From Shimia biformata (GTDB taxonomy: Bacteria > Pseudomonadota > Alphaproteobacteria > Rhodobacterales > Rhodobacteraceae), in contig NZ_JAFEJK010000003.1 of NCBI RefSeq assembly GCF_016888515.1, positions 183,419 to 247,418 of the forward strand: DNA of 64,000 nt, written 5' to 3'. The notes under the pieces were generated by a model. It did no database searches. It was not told the origin of the DNA and saw nothing but the letters and a program-made list of their open reading frames with translations. Positions 19,201 to 26,991 of the stretch are shown here, piece after piece. The position numbers and the translations under genes are program-made. Numbering within the stretch: the stretch's first letter is position 1; each line of letters begins with the position of its first letter.

Positions 19201-19708
19201 CGCGTCCGCCGCCGCCCCAGGACGCCTTCAACATCAGCGGATAACCGATCTCGGCCGCTTCGGCGCGGATTGCATCCATGTCGTCGCCAAGGACTTCGGT
19301 GGCCGGGATGACCGGGACACCGGCGGCGATGGCGACCTTTCGGGCCGATGCCTTGTCCCCTAGCGCGCGCATGGTTTCCGCCTTGGGGCCGATGAAAGTG
19401 ATACCATTGGCGGCGCAAGCATCTACGAAATCCGGGTTTTCCGACAAAAGCCCATAGCCGGGATGGATCGCATCCGCGCCGCACTCCTTGGCGACGCGAA
19501 TGATCTCGTCAATCGAGAGATAGGCGGCGACCGGCCCCATGCCTTCGCCAATGCGATAGGCTTCGTCTGCCTTGAAGCGGTGCAGCGACAGCTTGTCCTC
19601 TTCGGCATAGACCGCGACGGTCTTCTTGCCCATCTCGTTGGCGGCGCGCATCACGCGGATGGCGATTTCACCCCGGTTGGCAATCAGGATCTTCTGGAAG
19701 TCGGTCAT
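16265..19708 (-). CDS. pyc: Pyruvate carboxylase
   Basis: 1147 aa, the normal single-chain length, from the ATG complement at 19706-19708 (M-T-D-F-Q-K-I-L-I-A-N-R-G-E-I). It carboxylates pyruvate to oxaloacetate with ATP and biotin, replenishing the TCA cycle. Domains in order: biotin carboxylase (about 1-450, with the ATP-grasp glycine loop and E-V-N-P-R-V-Q-V-E-H), the carboxyltransferase barrel (from F-T-D-T-T-M-R-D-G-H-Q-S-L near residue 545), the PYC tetramerisation domain, and C-terminal biotinyl carrier with E-A-M-K-M-E. An AT-rich promoter gap of about 220 bp precedes it. A palindromic element follows the stop. Confidence 0.97.
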   Translation of the reverse strand: MTDFQKILIANRGEIAIRVMRAANEMGKKTVAVYAEEDKLSLHRFKADEAYRIGEGMGPVAAYLSIDEIIRVAKECGADAIHPGYGLLSENPDFVDACAANGITFIGPKAETMRALGDKASARKVAIAAGVPVIPATEVLGDDMDAIRAEAAEIGYPLMLKASWGGGGRGMRPIFSEKEVEEKVLEGRREAEAAFGNGEGYLEKMITRARHVEVQILGDKMGNIYHLYERDCSVQRRNQKVVERAPAPYLSEAQREEICELGRKICAHVNYECAGTVEFLMDMETGKFYFIEVNPRVQVEHTVTEEVTGIDIVQAQILIAEGKSLAEATGKASQYDIRLNGHALQTRVTTEDPQNNFIPDYGRITAYRSATGMGIRLDGGTAYAGGVITRYYDSLLTKVTAWAPTPEKAIARMDRALREFRIRGVSTNIAFVENLLKHPTFLTNQYTTKFIDETPELFQFKKRRDRGTKVLTYIADITVNGHPEVQNRPKPHADLKPARCPAKRADTPAKGTRNLLDEQGPKAVADWMKAQNQLLFTDTTMRDGHQSLLATRMRSIDMIKVAPAYAANLPQLFSVECWGGATFDVAYRFLQECPWQRLRDIRAHMPNILTQMLLRASNGVGYTNYPDNVVQEFVRQAAVTGVDVFRVFDSLNWVENMRVAMDAVQENGKICEGTICYTGDALDSGRAKYDIAYYVNMAKELEAAGAHVLGIKDMAGLMKVPAAEALFPALKDAVDIPIHFHTHDTSGAAIATVLAAARAGVDCVDAAMDAFSGNTSQPTMGSILEALRFTDRESDLDIGAVREISNYWEAVRGQYAAFESGLQAPASEVYLHEMPGGQFTNLKAQARSLGLEERWHEVAQAYADVNMMFGDIVKVTPSSKVVGDMALMMVSQGLTRAQVEDPKTDVAFPDSVIDMMRGNLGQPPGGFPSGIVKKVLKGEKPNTERPGKHLPPVDLEAIRKEVSDQLEGFAVDDEDLNGYLMYPKVFLDYMGRHRTYGPVRTLPTRTFFYGMEPGEEIEAEIDPGKTLEIRLQAIGETDENGEVKVFFELNGQPRTIRVPNRMVKSTTVARPKVEEGNPNHVGAPMPGVVASIAVAAGQEVKEGDLLLTIEAMKMETGIHAERDATVKAVHVQAGGQIDAKDLLVEFD

Positions 19709-19932
19709 GGGCAGTTTCCCCCCTTTGCAGGTCTGTCCGCTGAAAAGTTGGCGAATTGCTAAATTACGCTGCGTCGCGGCGCAATACCCACCACCACGGA
19801 GTCTGACATATTTCCGAAACATTCCGTTCCTGAGGGGTTCTTGTGTCGATTTGACGCCAATCCGCGTCTGACATTGCGCCTGTCCGTGGCTCATGCGACA
19901 AGATCACCGTCGATGTTTTGGAAGGCCAAGCC

Positions 19933-20394
19933 ATGATTTTCCGCCGAACCCTGATTGCCGCTCTTGCCGGTTTTTTCGTGACGCCGACGCTGGGCTTTGC
20001 GTCCGAGGACGTTCTGAGCGCGACCCGCGCCAATGTCATGATAGAGGCGGGCGAACTGATCCTGATCGACATCCGCAGGCCGGATGAATGGGAGGCCACG
20101 GGTGTGGCCAAGGGGGCATGGCCGTTGGATATGCGTCAGCAGGCGTTCGGCGGCTGGCTGATCGAGACCATCGCCCGCAACCCGGACCGCCGCATTGCGA
20201 TCATTTGCCGGACGGGGAACCGGTCGGGTCAGTTGCAGACGATCCTGAAGAAGAACAATATCAACGACGTTCTGGACGTGTCCGAAGGCATGGTTGGCGG
20301 GCCAAACGGCAAGGGCTGGATCGCCAGCGGATTGCCGGTGGTCAGCGCGGCCGAGGCCATCGACGCCATGCCGAAGAACCTGACCGCCGATTAA
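19933..20394 (+). CDS. Exported rhodanese-like domain protein
   Basis: 153 aa from ATG 19933; a TTG 15 bases earlier is less likely. A signal peptide covers about residues 1-23. The rhodanese fold is shown by I-L-I-D-I-R-R-P-D-E-W and the active loop I-C-R-T-G-N-R-S with Cys92. A C-terminal G-M-V-G-G-P-N-G-K-G-W segment is typical of small periplasmic rhodaneses. Sulfurtransferase activity is plausible, with donor and acceptor unknown. The gene overlaps the convergent lldD-like gene by 4 bases. Confidence 0.85.
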   Translation: MIFRRTLIAALAGFFVTPTLGFASEDVLSATRANVMIEAGELILIDIRRPDEWEATGVAKGAWPLDMRQQAFGGWLIETIARNPDRRIAIICRTGNRSGQLQTILKKNNINDVLDVSEGMVGGPNGKGWIASGLPVVSAAEAIDAMPKNLTAD

Positions 20395-21524
20395 CGCCGC
20401 AGGGCCGAGGGTGCGTCCTTGAGGCGATGCAGGCCCAGTTGCCCCATGTTGGCCTCAAGGTCTTTCCTGAGGATATCCGCCAGATGCGCGGGCCCGGCGT
20501 CGCCAAGTGCGGCCAGCGCAACATGGAAACCGCGCCCCATCATTACGAAATCCGCCCCAAGTGCGAAGGCGCGTAGAATGTCGAGGCCGGTCTCGATGCC
20601 ACTGTCCAGGATCAGCGGCAGGTCGGTTTCGGCGCGGATTGCAGGCAGGGCGTCGATGGTGGCCGCGGCCCCGTCGAATTGCCGCCCGGCGTGGTTCGAG
20701 ATCCAGATCGCGTCGACCCCGGCCTTTTCCAGGGGTGCGGCATCGCGGGCGCGCATGACGCCCTTGACCAGAAACGGCCCGTCCCAATGGTCACGTAGCC
20801 AATGCAGATAGTCCCAGTCGGGCGAGGTCCGCAGCATGTACCCGGCATGGGCGGTGGAACTGAGGCCCGTCAGGTTGCCGGCGTAACTGTCGATCAGCTT
20901 CATCCGGGGCATGCCCATCCGCGCCATGCCCAAGGCCCAGGCAGGCCGCATCGCCACCTGCGCCAGCAGGCGTGGTGTCAGTTTCGGCGGCGTCGTCAAC
21001 CCCGAACGCACCTGCCTTTCGCGGCGGCTGGCGACGGGCACATCGACGGTCAGGATCAATGTCCTGAACCCGGCCTTCTTCGCACGTTCCAGCATGTCCT
21101 TGCGGATGTCGGGGTCACGCGGAGGATACATCTGGAACCAGCCATGCGGGCCCAGATCGGGCGCGACCTCTTCCGGGGTGCGGCTGGCCACGGTCGAGAT
21201 GGCATAAGGGATGCCAAGTTCTTTCGCGGCGCGGGCCAGCCTGCGTTCGGCATCCGGCCAGACAAGTCCCGACATGCCCAGCGGGGCCATGCCGATGGGC
21301 AGCGGAAAGTCGTGACCCAGAAAGGACGTCGTCAGGTCTGGCGTGATCTCGCCATGCAGGATTGAAGGGTCGAACAGGATCTGATCCAGCGCCGCGCGGT
21401 TGCGGTGCTTGGTCATCTCGTCACCCGTGGCACTGTCGAGGAATTCCCACACGAAACGCGGCATGCGCCGCCGCGCCTTTTCGCGCAGGTCGGACAGGGC
21501 AGGGTATCGGGCGTGCAGATCCAT
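20391..21524 (-). CDS. FMN-dependent alpha-hydroxy-acid dehydrogenase (L-lactate dehydrogenase LldD-like)
   Basis: 377 aa. The enzyme family oxidises L-2-hydroxy acids with FMN and passes electrons to quinone or cytochrome. Visible are the N-terminal P-L-G-M-S-G FMN-binding loop, Lys254 (V-K-G-V), the catalytic pair His278 and Arg281 in S-N-H-A-G-R-Q-F-D-G, and the phosphate-binding D-S-G-I-E-T-G-L-D and G-R segments. The usual motif is S-N-H-G-G-R-Q, so Gly to Ala here is a small departure. No strong Shine-Dalgarno is seen. It is followed on the same strand by nothing, and preceded by an RHH gene and a DJ-1 gene. Confidence 0.82.
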   Translation of the reverse strand: MDLHARYPALSDLREKARRRMPRFVWEFLDSATGDEMTKHRNRAALDQILFDPSILHGEITPDLTTSFLGHDFPLPIGMAPLGMSGLVWPDAERRLARAAKELGIPYAISTVASRTPEEVAPDLGPHGWFQMYPPRDPDIRKDMLERAKKAGFRTLILTVDVPVASRRERQVRSGLTTPPKLTPRLLAQVAMRPAWALGMARMGMPRMKLIDSYAGNLTGLSSTAHAGYMLRTSPDWDYLHWLRDHWDGPFLVKGVMRARDAAPLEKAGVDAIWISNHAGRQFDGAAATIDALPAIRAETDLPLILDSGIETGLDILRAFALGADFVMMGRGFHVALAALGDAGPAHLADILRKDLEANMGQLGLHRLKDAPSALRR

Positions 21525-21572
21525 ATGCCCATTGGGGCGGAGGGGCCGGAAATGTCCAGCCCATTCCTGTTT

Positions 21573-21977
21573 TCAGTTCAAACGACCACCCTCGCGCGGC
21601 TGGTTACGGCGCAGGCGGTCGGCGCGGCTACGGGCGCGGTGTTTTTCACGGTCCAGTAGTGCCGGGGCATCCAGACCCGCCAGCGCCTCGTTGCTGTCGC
21701 GCGCCAGTTCGTCATCGGCAATCAGCGACAGGTAGCGACCGGCGCAGACCCGCAGGAACGAGGTGAAATTGCCAAGGTCGTGACCCGCGTCAATCGCTTC
21801 GAAATAAAGCCGCGTGATCAGCTGGTTCGTCGTCATGGCATCCCGGATCGCGATCTCGTCCAGCACGTCCCAGAAGAAGTTTTCCATGCGGATCGAGGTC
21901 GCAACCCCGTCAATGCGCAGCGACTTGGTGCGCGGGGTCCAATTCTCGGGATCAGAGCCGATGAATAGCTGGCACAT
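21573..21977 (-). CDS. Ribbon-helix-helix domain protein (RHH_4 type)
   Basis: 134 aa with AAAGGAA before the ATG. The core T-K-S-L-R-I-D-G-V-A-T-S-I-R-M-E-N-F-F-W-D-V-L-D-E-I-A matches the RHH_4 family, in which the first strand contacts DNA and the helices form the dimer. The Arg-rich C-terminal tail is variable. Probably a DNA-binding protein; its targets are unknown. It lies 27 bp downstream of the DJ-1 gene and 48 bp upstream of the lldD-like gene, so the three may form an operon. Confidence 0.8.
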   Translation of the reverse strand: MCQLFIGSDPENWTPRTKSLRIDGVATSIRMENFFWDVLDEIAIRDAMTTNQLITRLYFEAIDAGHDLGNFTSFLRVCAGRYLSLIADDELARDSNEALAGLDAPALLDREKHRARSRADRLRRNQPREGGRLN

Positions 21978-22004
21978 AAGCGGTTCCTTTTGGGGCTTTC
22001 CTTG

Positions 22005-22562
22005 TCAGAGCAGCGCCATGAACTGGCTCAGCCAAGCGGGATGGGCAGGCCAGGCGGGTGCGGTGACCAGATTGCCATCTGTGACCGCCTCTGTCACCTC
22101 GATCTCGGCATAGGTGCCGCCTGCAGCCGCGACCTCGGGGGCGCAGGCGGGATAGGCCGAGCAGGTCTTGCCTTGCAGCACACCCGCCGCCGCCAGAAGC
22201 TGCGCGCCGTGACAGATCGCGGCGACGGGTTTTCCCGCATCAAAGAAGTGCCGCACCGCTGCCAGAACATCCGCGTTCAGACGCAGGTATTCCGGCGCGC
22301 GACCGCCGGGAATGACCAGCGCGTCATAACTCGCGACCTCAAGCCCGTCGAAATCGGCGTTCAGCGCGAAATTGTGGCCGGGCTTCTCGGTATAGGTCTG
22401 GTCGCCTTCGAAATCATGGATCGCCGTCTTGACCGTGTCGCCCGCCATCTTGCCGGGGCAGACCGCATCGACCGCATGCCCGCAGGCCAGCAGGGTCTGG
22501 AACGGGACCATGGTTTCATAGTCTTCGGTGAAATCCCCGGTGATCATCAGAATCTTGGCCAT
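22005..22562 (-). CDS. DJ-1/PfpI family protein
   Basis: 185 aa with a strong GGAGGAG ribosome site. The nucleophile elbow A-A-I-C-H-G-A-Q places Cys117 next to His118, and Glu13 in F-T-E-D-Y-E is in the expected supporting position. Together these form the triad-like site of PfpI/DJ-1 glutamine-amidotransferase-like proteins. Members act as proteases, glyoxalases, deglycases or chaperones, and sequence alone does not separate these. First gene of a likely three-gene minus-strand unit. Confidence 0.85.
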   Translation of the reverse strand: MAKILMITGDFTEDYETMVPFQTLLACGHAVDAVCPGKMAGDTVKTAIHDFEGDQTYTEKPGHNFALNADFDGLEVASYDALVIPGGRAPEYLRLNADVLAAVRHFFDAGKPVAAICHGAQLLAAAGVLQGKTCSAYPACAPEVAAAGGTYAEIEVTEAVTDGNLVTAPAWPAHPAWLSQFMALL

Positions 22563-22706
22563 CTGTCTCCTCCTTCATGTCTGAATGGCATCGCAAGGCT
22601 AGGCCGGATCGTGTTGGCGCGGGTGTTAGCGGGTTACGACAAAGACGTGAGGAACATAAGCGGAACGTCCCTTTCCCTTGGGCGCGGACCGCAGTATTGT
22701 CGCGTC

Positions 22707-25040
22707 ATGAGCAGTTTTGACGAATCCGACGCCTTCGAGGGTGCCTCGCTTGCCGCCCGCGCCATGGCTGCGCGGTCCACACCCTATCTGGACGAATTGA
22801 ACCCGGCGCAGCGCGAAGCGGTGGAGCGGCTGGACGGACCTGTGCTGATGCTTGCAGGGGCCGGCACGGGCAAGACCAAGGCGCTGACGGCGCGGATCGT
22901 GCATTTGCTGAACACGGGCCGCGCCCAGCCGAACGAAATTCTGGCCGTGACCTTCACCAACAAGGCCGCGCGCGAGATGAAGAACCGCGTCGGTGGCATG
23001 CTGGGCCATGCGATCGAGGGGATGCCGTGGCTGGGTACGTTTCACTCGATCTGCGTGAAACTGTTGCGGCGTCATGCGGAACTGGTGGGGCTGAAATCGA
23101 ACTTCACCATTCTGGATACCGATGACCAGCTGCGCCTGCTCAAGCAGTTGGTGTCTGCGGCCAATATCGACGACAAACGCTGGCCCGCGCGGATGCTGGC
23201 GGGGATCATCGACGACTGGAAAAACCGCGCGCTGACACCGGACAAGCTGCCTGCTGCGGATGCCGGCGCTTATAACCACCGGGGCGGCGAGCTTTATGAA
23301 CAGTATCAGGTGCGATTGAAGGAACTGAACGCGGTCGATTTCGGTGACCTGTTGCTGCATATGGTCACGATCTTCCAGAACCACCCCGACGTGCTGGAAC
23401 GCTATCAGCGCTGGTTCCGTTACATCCTTGTCGACGAGTATCAGGATACCAACGTCGCCCAATACCTGTGGCTGCGCCTATTGGCGGCGGATCACAAGAA
23501 CATCTGCTGTGTCGGTGATGACGACCAGTCGATCTATGGCTGGCGCGGGGCAGAGGTGGGCAACATCCTGCGCTTTGAAAAGGATTTCCCGGGCGCGCAT
23601 GTGGTGCGGCTGGAACAGAATTACCGCTCGACCCCGCATATCCTTGCCGCCGCGTCGAACGTCATCCGGGGCAATGAAAACCGGCTGGGCAAGGAGTTGT
23701 GGACCGACGCGCAGGAGGGCGAGAAGGTCCGGCTGATCGGCCATTGGGATGGCGAGGAAGAAGCGCGCTGGATCGGCGAGGAAATCGAGGCGATGCAATC
23801 GGGCACCCGTGGCATGCGTTCCTACGTGTTCGGAGAAATAGGAATCCTTGTTCGGACCACCAATCAAATTGAAGCTTTTGCCGATCGGTTTATGTCGATT
23901 GGTTTGCCTTATCAAATCGTCGGGCCAAGAGATGACGATAAGGTAGAGCGGCGCGATGCTCATGCCTATTTGAAGGTTGTGGCGAGCAAAGACAATGATC
24001 TCGCTTTGGAACGAATCTTGAATACCCCGAGACGTCACCTCGGGGACAAGGCGAGGCAAAACATACAACAATGCGCTCGCGCCCATGGCCTAAGCCTTTT
24101 CGAGGGCGCGCGGCTTGCAATCGAGGAAAAGCTGGTCAAAGGAAAGGGAGCGACAAAGCTTTCAAAGCTTATCTCTGACTTAGATCGTTGGGCTCGCCTC
24201 GCCAGTCGTCAAGAGGTCTCGCTAAGAGAACTCGCGGAGATGGTTCTTGATGAATCCGGCTACACTGAAATGTGGCAAAACGCCAAGACGCCGGATGCAG
24301 CCGGTCGGCTGGAAAATTTGAAATCGCTAATGGAGCGGTTGGAAAAATATGAAACTTTAGTCGAGTACCTAGAATACTTAGAACTTCGTGATGCCAACGA
24401 TGCTGCGGACTCTGCCCAAAAAGTCAGCATCATGACCCTGCACGCGGCCAAGGGGCTGGAGTTTCCCGTCGTGTTCCTACCGGGCTGGGAGGACGGGCTG
24501 TTCCCGTCGCAGCGGTCGATGGATGAAAGCGGGTTGAAGGGATTGGAAGAGGAACGGCGGCTGGCCTATGTCGGCATCACCCGTGCGGAAGAGGTCTGCA
24601 CGATTTCCTTTGCCGGGAACCGCCGCGTGTTCGGGCAATGGCAGTCGCAACTGCCGTCGCGATTCATTGACGAACTGCCCGAGGATCACGTCGAAGTTCT
24701 GACTTCCGGCGGGCTTTACGGCAGCGGGTATGGCAATGTGCAATCAGGCATTGATGCGCAGGTGCAGAAGGCCAACACCTATAACTCGCCCGGCTGGAAG
24801 CGGATGCAGGCGCGGGCGGGGGAACGCGGTCTCAGCCAGCCTCGTGAATCGCGTCATACGGTGATCGACCTGGACGCGGTGTCGTCCTTTGCTGTTGGTC
24901 AGCGGGTGTTTCACCAGAAGTTCGGATACGGCCAGGTGGTCGACATCGAGGGCGACAAGCTTGAGGTTGATTTCGACAAGGCCGGGGTCAAGAAGGTGGT
25001 TGCCAGCTTTGTGACCTCACCCGACGACGTGCCGTTCTAA
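22707..25040 (+). CDS. uvrD: ATP-dependent DNA helicase, UvrD/PcrA type (superfamily 1A)
   Basis: 777 aa from ATG 22707; the long upstream open extension crosses the divergent promoter and is not family-like. Motifs in order: Q motif L-N-P-A-Q-R-E-A-V (31-39), Walker A A-G-A-G-T-G-K-T (50-57), G-T-F-H-S, D-E-Y-Q-D-T-N (about 242), G-D-D-D-Q-S-I-Y-G-W-R-G-A, L-E-Q-N-Y-R-S, motif V T-L-H-A-A-K-G-L-E-F and motif VI V-G-I-T-R-A. It unwinds DNA 3'-5' in nucleotide-excision and mismatch repair. The C terminus has the PcrA/UvrD-type Tudor-like tail. The internal block 23820-24425 has much lower GC than the rest. No good Shine-Dalgarno seen. Confidence 0.93.
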   Translation: MSSFDESDAFEGASLAARAMAARSTPYLDELNPAQREAVERLDGPVLMLAGAGTGKTKALTARIVHLLNTGRAQPNEILAVTFTNKAAREMKNRVGGMLGHAIEGMPWLGTFHSICVKLLRRHAELVGLKSNFTILDTDDQLRLLKQLVSAANIDDKRWPARMLAGIIDDWKNRALTPDKLPAADAGAYNHRGGELYEQYQVRLKELNAVDFGDLLLHMVTIFQNHPDVLERYQRWFRYILVDEYQDTNVAQYLWLRLLAADHKNICCVGDDDQSIYGWRGAEVGNILRFEKDFPGAHVVRLEQNYRSTPHILAAASNVIRGNENRLGKELWTDAQEGEKVRLIGHWDGEEEARWIGEEIEAMQSGTRGMRSYVFGEIGILVRTTNQIEAFADRFMSIGLPYQIVGPRDDDKVERRDAHAYLKVVASKDNDLALERILNTPRRHLGDKARQNIQQCARAHGLSLFEGARLAIEEKLVKGKGATKLSKLISDLDRWARLASRQEVSLRELAEMVLDESGYTEMWQNAKTPDAAGRLENLKSLMERLEKYETLVEYLEYLELRDANDAADSAQKVSIMTLHAAKGLEFPVVFLPGWEDGLFPSQRSMDESGLKGLEEERRLAYVGITRAEEVCTISFAGNRRVFGQWQSQLPSRFIDELPEDHVEVLTSGGLYGSGYGNVQSGIDAQVQKANTYNSPGWKRMQARAGERGLSQPRESRHTVIDLDAVSSFAVGQRVFHQKFGYGQVVDIEGDKLEVDFDKAGVKKVVASFVTSPDDVPF
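23820..24425 (+). other. Low-GC mosaic block inside uvrD
   Basis: By hand count, 60-base rows inside the block have 25-29 G+C (23821: 25; 23881: 28; 24301: 25; 24361: 29), whereas flanking rows have 40-41 (23701: 41; 24481: 40). Codons such as TTG, AAA, AAT and TTA appear only here. The block covers about residues 372-573, from motif IV through the 2B subdomain, and stops just before motif V. The reading frame is kept throughout. Confidence 0.75.
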
Positions 25041-25067
25041 GCGGCAGGGCGCTCAAATCACGTAACC

Positions 25068-25112
25068 AAAAAAGAAACGGCGACGCCAGGGAGGAGGAGA
25101 GGCGCCGCCGTT
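25068..25112 (-). terminator. Terminal hairpin of the sRNA array with T tract
   Basis: On the minus strand, AACGGCGGCGCC pairs with GGCGTCGCCGTT around the CTCCTCC loop, then TTCTTTTTT. The last sRNA hairpin thus doubles as the terminator. Confidence 0.8.
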
Positions 25113-25260
25113 CTTGGTCAACAAGGCCCCTAGGGAGGAGGAGAAGAGACCTTGCGTCTTGCCCGGTTCAGGGAGGAGGAGAACCGGTATTTTGTGCGAC
25201 CTCTTAGGGAGGAGGAGAAAGAGGCCGCAATCGCAGGAGCAAATGGGAGGAAGCCCCTGC
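25068..25260 (-). ncRNA. Tandem CCUCCUCCC-loop hairpin array (CcsR/cuckoo-type sRNAs) downstream of DUF1127 gene
   Basis: On the minus strand, five consecutive hairpins follow the DUF1127 stop. Plus-strand spans: 25233-25260 (degenerate, loop contains TTCCTCCC), 25196-25228, 25163-25187, 25122-25154 and 25076-25112. The last four each have a different stem but the same loop, TCTCCTCCTCCCT, present at 25088-25100, 25132-25144, 25170-25182 and 25206-25218 as its complement. Changed stems with an unchanged loop mean structure is conserved. In Rhodobacter sphaeroides, CcsR1-4 sRNAs with CCUCCUCCC loops are cut from the 3' part of the CcaF1 (DUF1127) mRNA. This array matches that arrangement. Confidence 0.85.
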
Positions 25261-25270
25261 GAAATCTGTC

Positions 25271-25486
25271 TTAGCGGTCGTAAACCGCTTCTTTTGCCAC
25301 GCGCTTGATCATCGAACGGTGCAGGCCCAGGTCGGCCAGTTCGCGGTCGGTCAAAGCGCGCAGCTCGTCAATGGTTTTGCGGTACTCACGGTGCGCGCGG
25401 TATTTTGCGGCCAGCTCATGAGCTTGCGTTTGCAGGGTGGCGATCAGGCCGCCAGCGACTGCTGTGTTGTTGGTTGCAAGTGCCAT
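25271..25486 (-). CDS. DUF1127 small protein, CcaF1-like
   Basis: 71 aa from the ATG complement at 25484-25486, with AGGTGA upstream; an extension to 25522 lacks a ribosome site. The C-terminal half carries the DUF1127 signature Y-R-K-T-I-D-E-L-R-A-L-T-D-R-E-L-A-D-L-G-L, followed by a basic tail. In R. sphaeroides the equivalent small protein CcaF1 binds RNA and affects maturation of the CcsR sRNAs encoded on the same transcript. The same linkage is seen here, with the hairpin array starting about 10 bases after the stop. A possible promoter is CTATAT at 25543-25548 with TTGTGC 15 bp upstream (minus strand), not convincing as a vegetative site. Confidence 0.88.
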   Translation of the reverse strand: MALATNNTAVAGGLIATLQTQAHELAAKYRAHREYRKTIDELRALTDRELADLGLHRSMIKRVAKEAVYDR

Positions 25487-25739
25487 ACTAATCACCTGAA
25501 CTTTCGTGTTTCGTTTCATCATCGTCGTCTGTTGTGATCAACATATAGGGTCATGCTGCAGCTGCACAATGGACGAAGGAACAATGCTGCTATGCAGCAA
25601 GCGAATAGCGACGCTACGTCAACTGTTAGCGAAAACAACTGTGTCACATCAACGTGTTGCACAACATTGAGGCAATTCGCCTCTTGCCCTTGCAAATGCA
25701 TCTGCCACCTATAGGAAAAGGCGATTCAAGGAGCGAAAC

Positions 25740-26813
25740 ATGGCAATTTCCGAAGCGGATATCCGCGCTGCACTGGGGCGCATCAGCCTGTCCGACGGCG
25801 GGGACCTGATCTCGCGCGATATGATCCGGGCGCTGGCCGTTGACGGCGGCACCGTGCGATTCGTGATCGAGGCCCCCAGCCCCGAAGTGGCCCAGCGGAT
25901 GGAGTCGGTGCGTCGCGCAGCCGAGGATGCGGTGGGCAAGCTGCCCGGCGTGACCCGCGTCAGCGCCGCCCTGACCGCCCATGGCCCCGCACCTGCCGCC
26001 AAGCCAGCGCCGTCACTGAAGGTCGGCGGACATCCCAAGCCGCAGCAGGGTCCGATGAAGGTCGCCGGGGTGAAACGGATCATCGCTGTCGGCTCGGGCA
26101 AAGGCGGGGTTGGCAAGTCGACCGTGTCGTCGAACCTTGCCGTGGCCCTGGCCCGGAAGGGGCGCAAGGTCGGGCTGCTGGATGCCGATATCTATGGCCC
26201 CAGCCAGCCGCGCATGATGGGTATCAACAAACGTCCCGCGTCGCCGGACGGAGAGACCATCATCCCCCTGCATTCGCACGGTGTCACCTTGATGTCGATC
26301 GGCTTTATGCTGGAAGAGGATAAGGCCGTGGTCTGGCGCGGACCGATGCTGATGGGGGCCTTGCAGCAGATGCTGGGGCAGGTGCAATGGGGCGAACTTG
26401 ACGTTCTGATCGTCGACCTGCCGCCCGGCACCGGGGATGTGCAACTGACCCTGTGCCAGAAAACCGAACTGACCGGGGCGATCCTTGTTTCGACGCCGCA
26501 GGACGTGGCGCTGCTGGACGCGCGCAAGGCGTTGGACATGTTCAAGACGCTCAAGACCCCGGTGTTGGGCCTGATCGAGAATATGTCGACCTTTGTCTGC
26601 CCCGATTGCGGCCACGAGGCCCATATTTTCGGGCATGGTGGTGTGGCCGCCGAGGCCAAGAAGCTGGGCGTGCCGCTTCTGGGTGCTTTGCCGATTGATC
26701 TGGACACGCGGCTGGCGGGCGACGGCGGTACACCCATTGCCGCCGGTGATGGACCGATGGCAGAGGCCTTTGGCCGTATTGCCGAGGGACTGATCCGCGG
26801 CGGGATTGCCTGA
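25740..26813 (+). CDS. mrp: Mrp/NBP35 family iron-sulfur carrier ATPase
   Basis: 357 aa with AAGGAG before the ATG. An N-terminal DUF59/MIP18-like domain (about 1-80) is followed by a Pro/Ala linker and the P-loop ATPase with deviant Walker [12 protein letters not shown] at about 118-128. Further motifs are D-L-P-P-G-T-G-D and the C-terminal C-P-D-C (near residue 287) that binds a bridging 4Fe-4S cluster in a dimer. It acts as scaffold or carrier for Fe-S cluster delivery in the cytosol. An extra inverted repeat lies downstream (26843-26899). Confidence 0.93.
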   Translation: MAISEADIRAALGRISLSDGGDLISRDMIRALAVDGGTVRFVIEAPSPEVAQRMESVRRAAEDAVGKLPGVTRVSAALTAHGPAPAAKPAPSLKVGGHPKPQQGPMKVAGVKRIIAVGSGKGGVGKSTVSSNLAVALARKGRKVGLLDADIYGPSQPRMMGINKRPASPDGETIIPLHSHGVTLMSIGFMLEEDKAVVWRGPMLMGALQQMLGQVQWGELDVLIVDLPPGTGDVQLTLCQKTELTGAILVSTPQDVALLDARKALDMFKTLKTPVLGLIENMSTFVCPDCGHEAHIFGHGGVAAEAKKLGVPLLGALPIDLDTRLAGDGGTPIAAGDGPMAEAFGRIAEGLIRGGIA

Positions 26814-26842
26814 GCGGGTAAAGCCTGTTCCAAGACGCTACA

Positions 26843-26899
26843 CCCCCCTTTTTTCGACACGATCCCGGCGCGGTCTGGAAAAGGTCGAAATGAGGGGGG
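26843..26899. repeat. Imperfect 16-bp inverted repeat after mrp
   Basis: CCCCCCTTTTTTCGAC (26843-26858) versus GTCGAAATGAGGGGGG (26884-26899): 14 of 16 positions pair, enclosing a 25-base centre. Possible terminator of mrp or a control element for the Hint gene 93 bases on. Confidence 0.45.
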
Positions 26900-26991
26900 A
26901 AATAATCACCTTTTCTTTCCTTTTCCGTGCCCAACTTGCGGCGCATTGATGGGGCAAGCCTTGTTCCGTCGGAAGAGTTGAGTGAATTCAG

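Noticed and set aside
21990..22706. 239-codon N-terminal extension of uvrD
   Set aside because: Runs antisense through the DJ-1 gene and its promoter; the helicase family begins at 22707.
25088..25218. Repeated AGGGAGGAGGAGA read as plus-strand ribosome sites or a simple tandem repeat
   Set aside because: No start codons follow at suitable distance on the plus strand, spacing is irregular, and each copy is the loop of a distinct hairpin, so the minus-strand sRNA array explains it better.
25068..25260. CRISPR array
   Set aside because: The shared unit is only 13 bp, spacers are complementary stems, and no cas genes are near.
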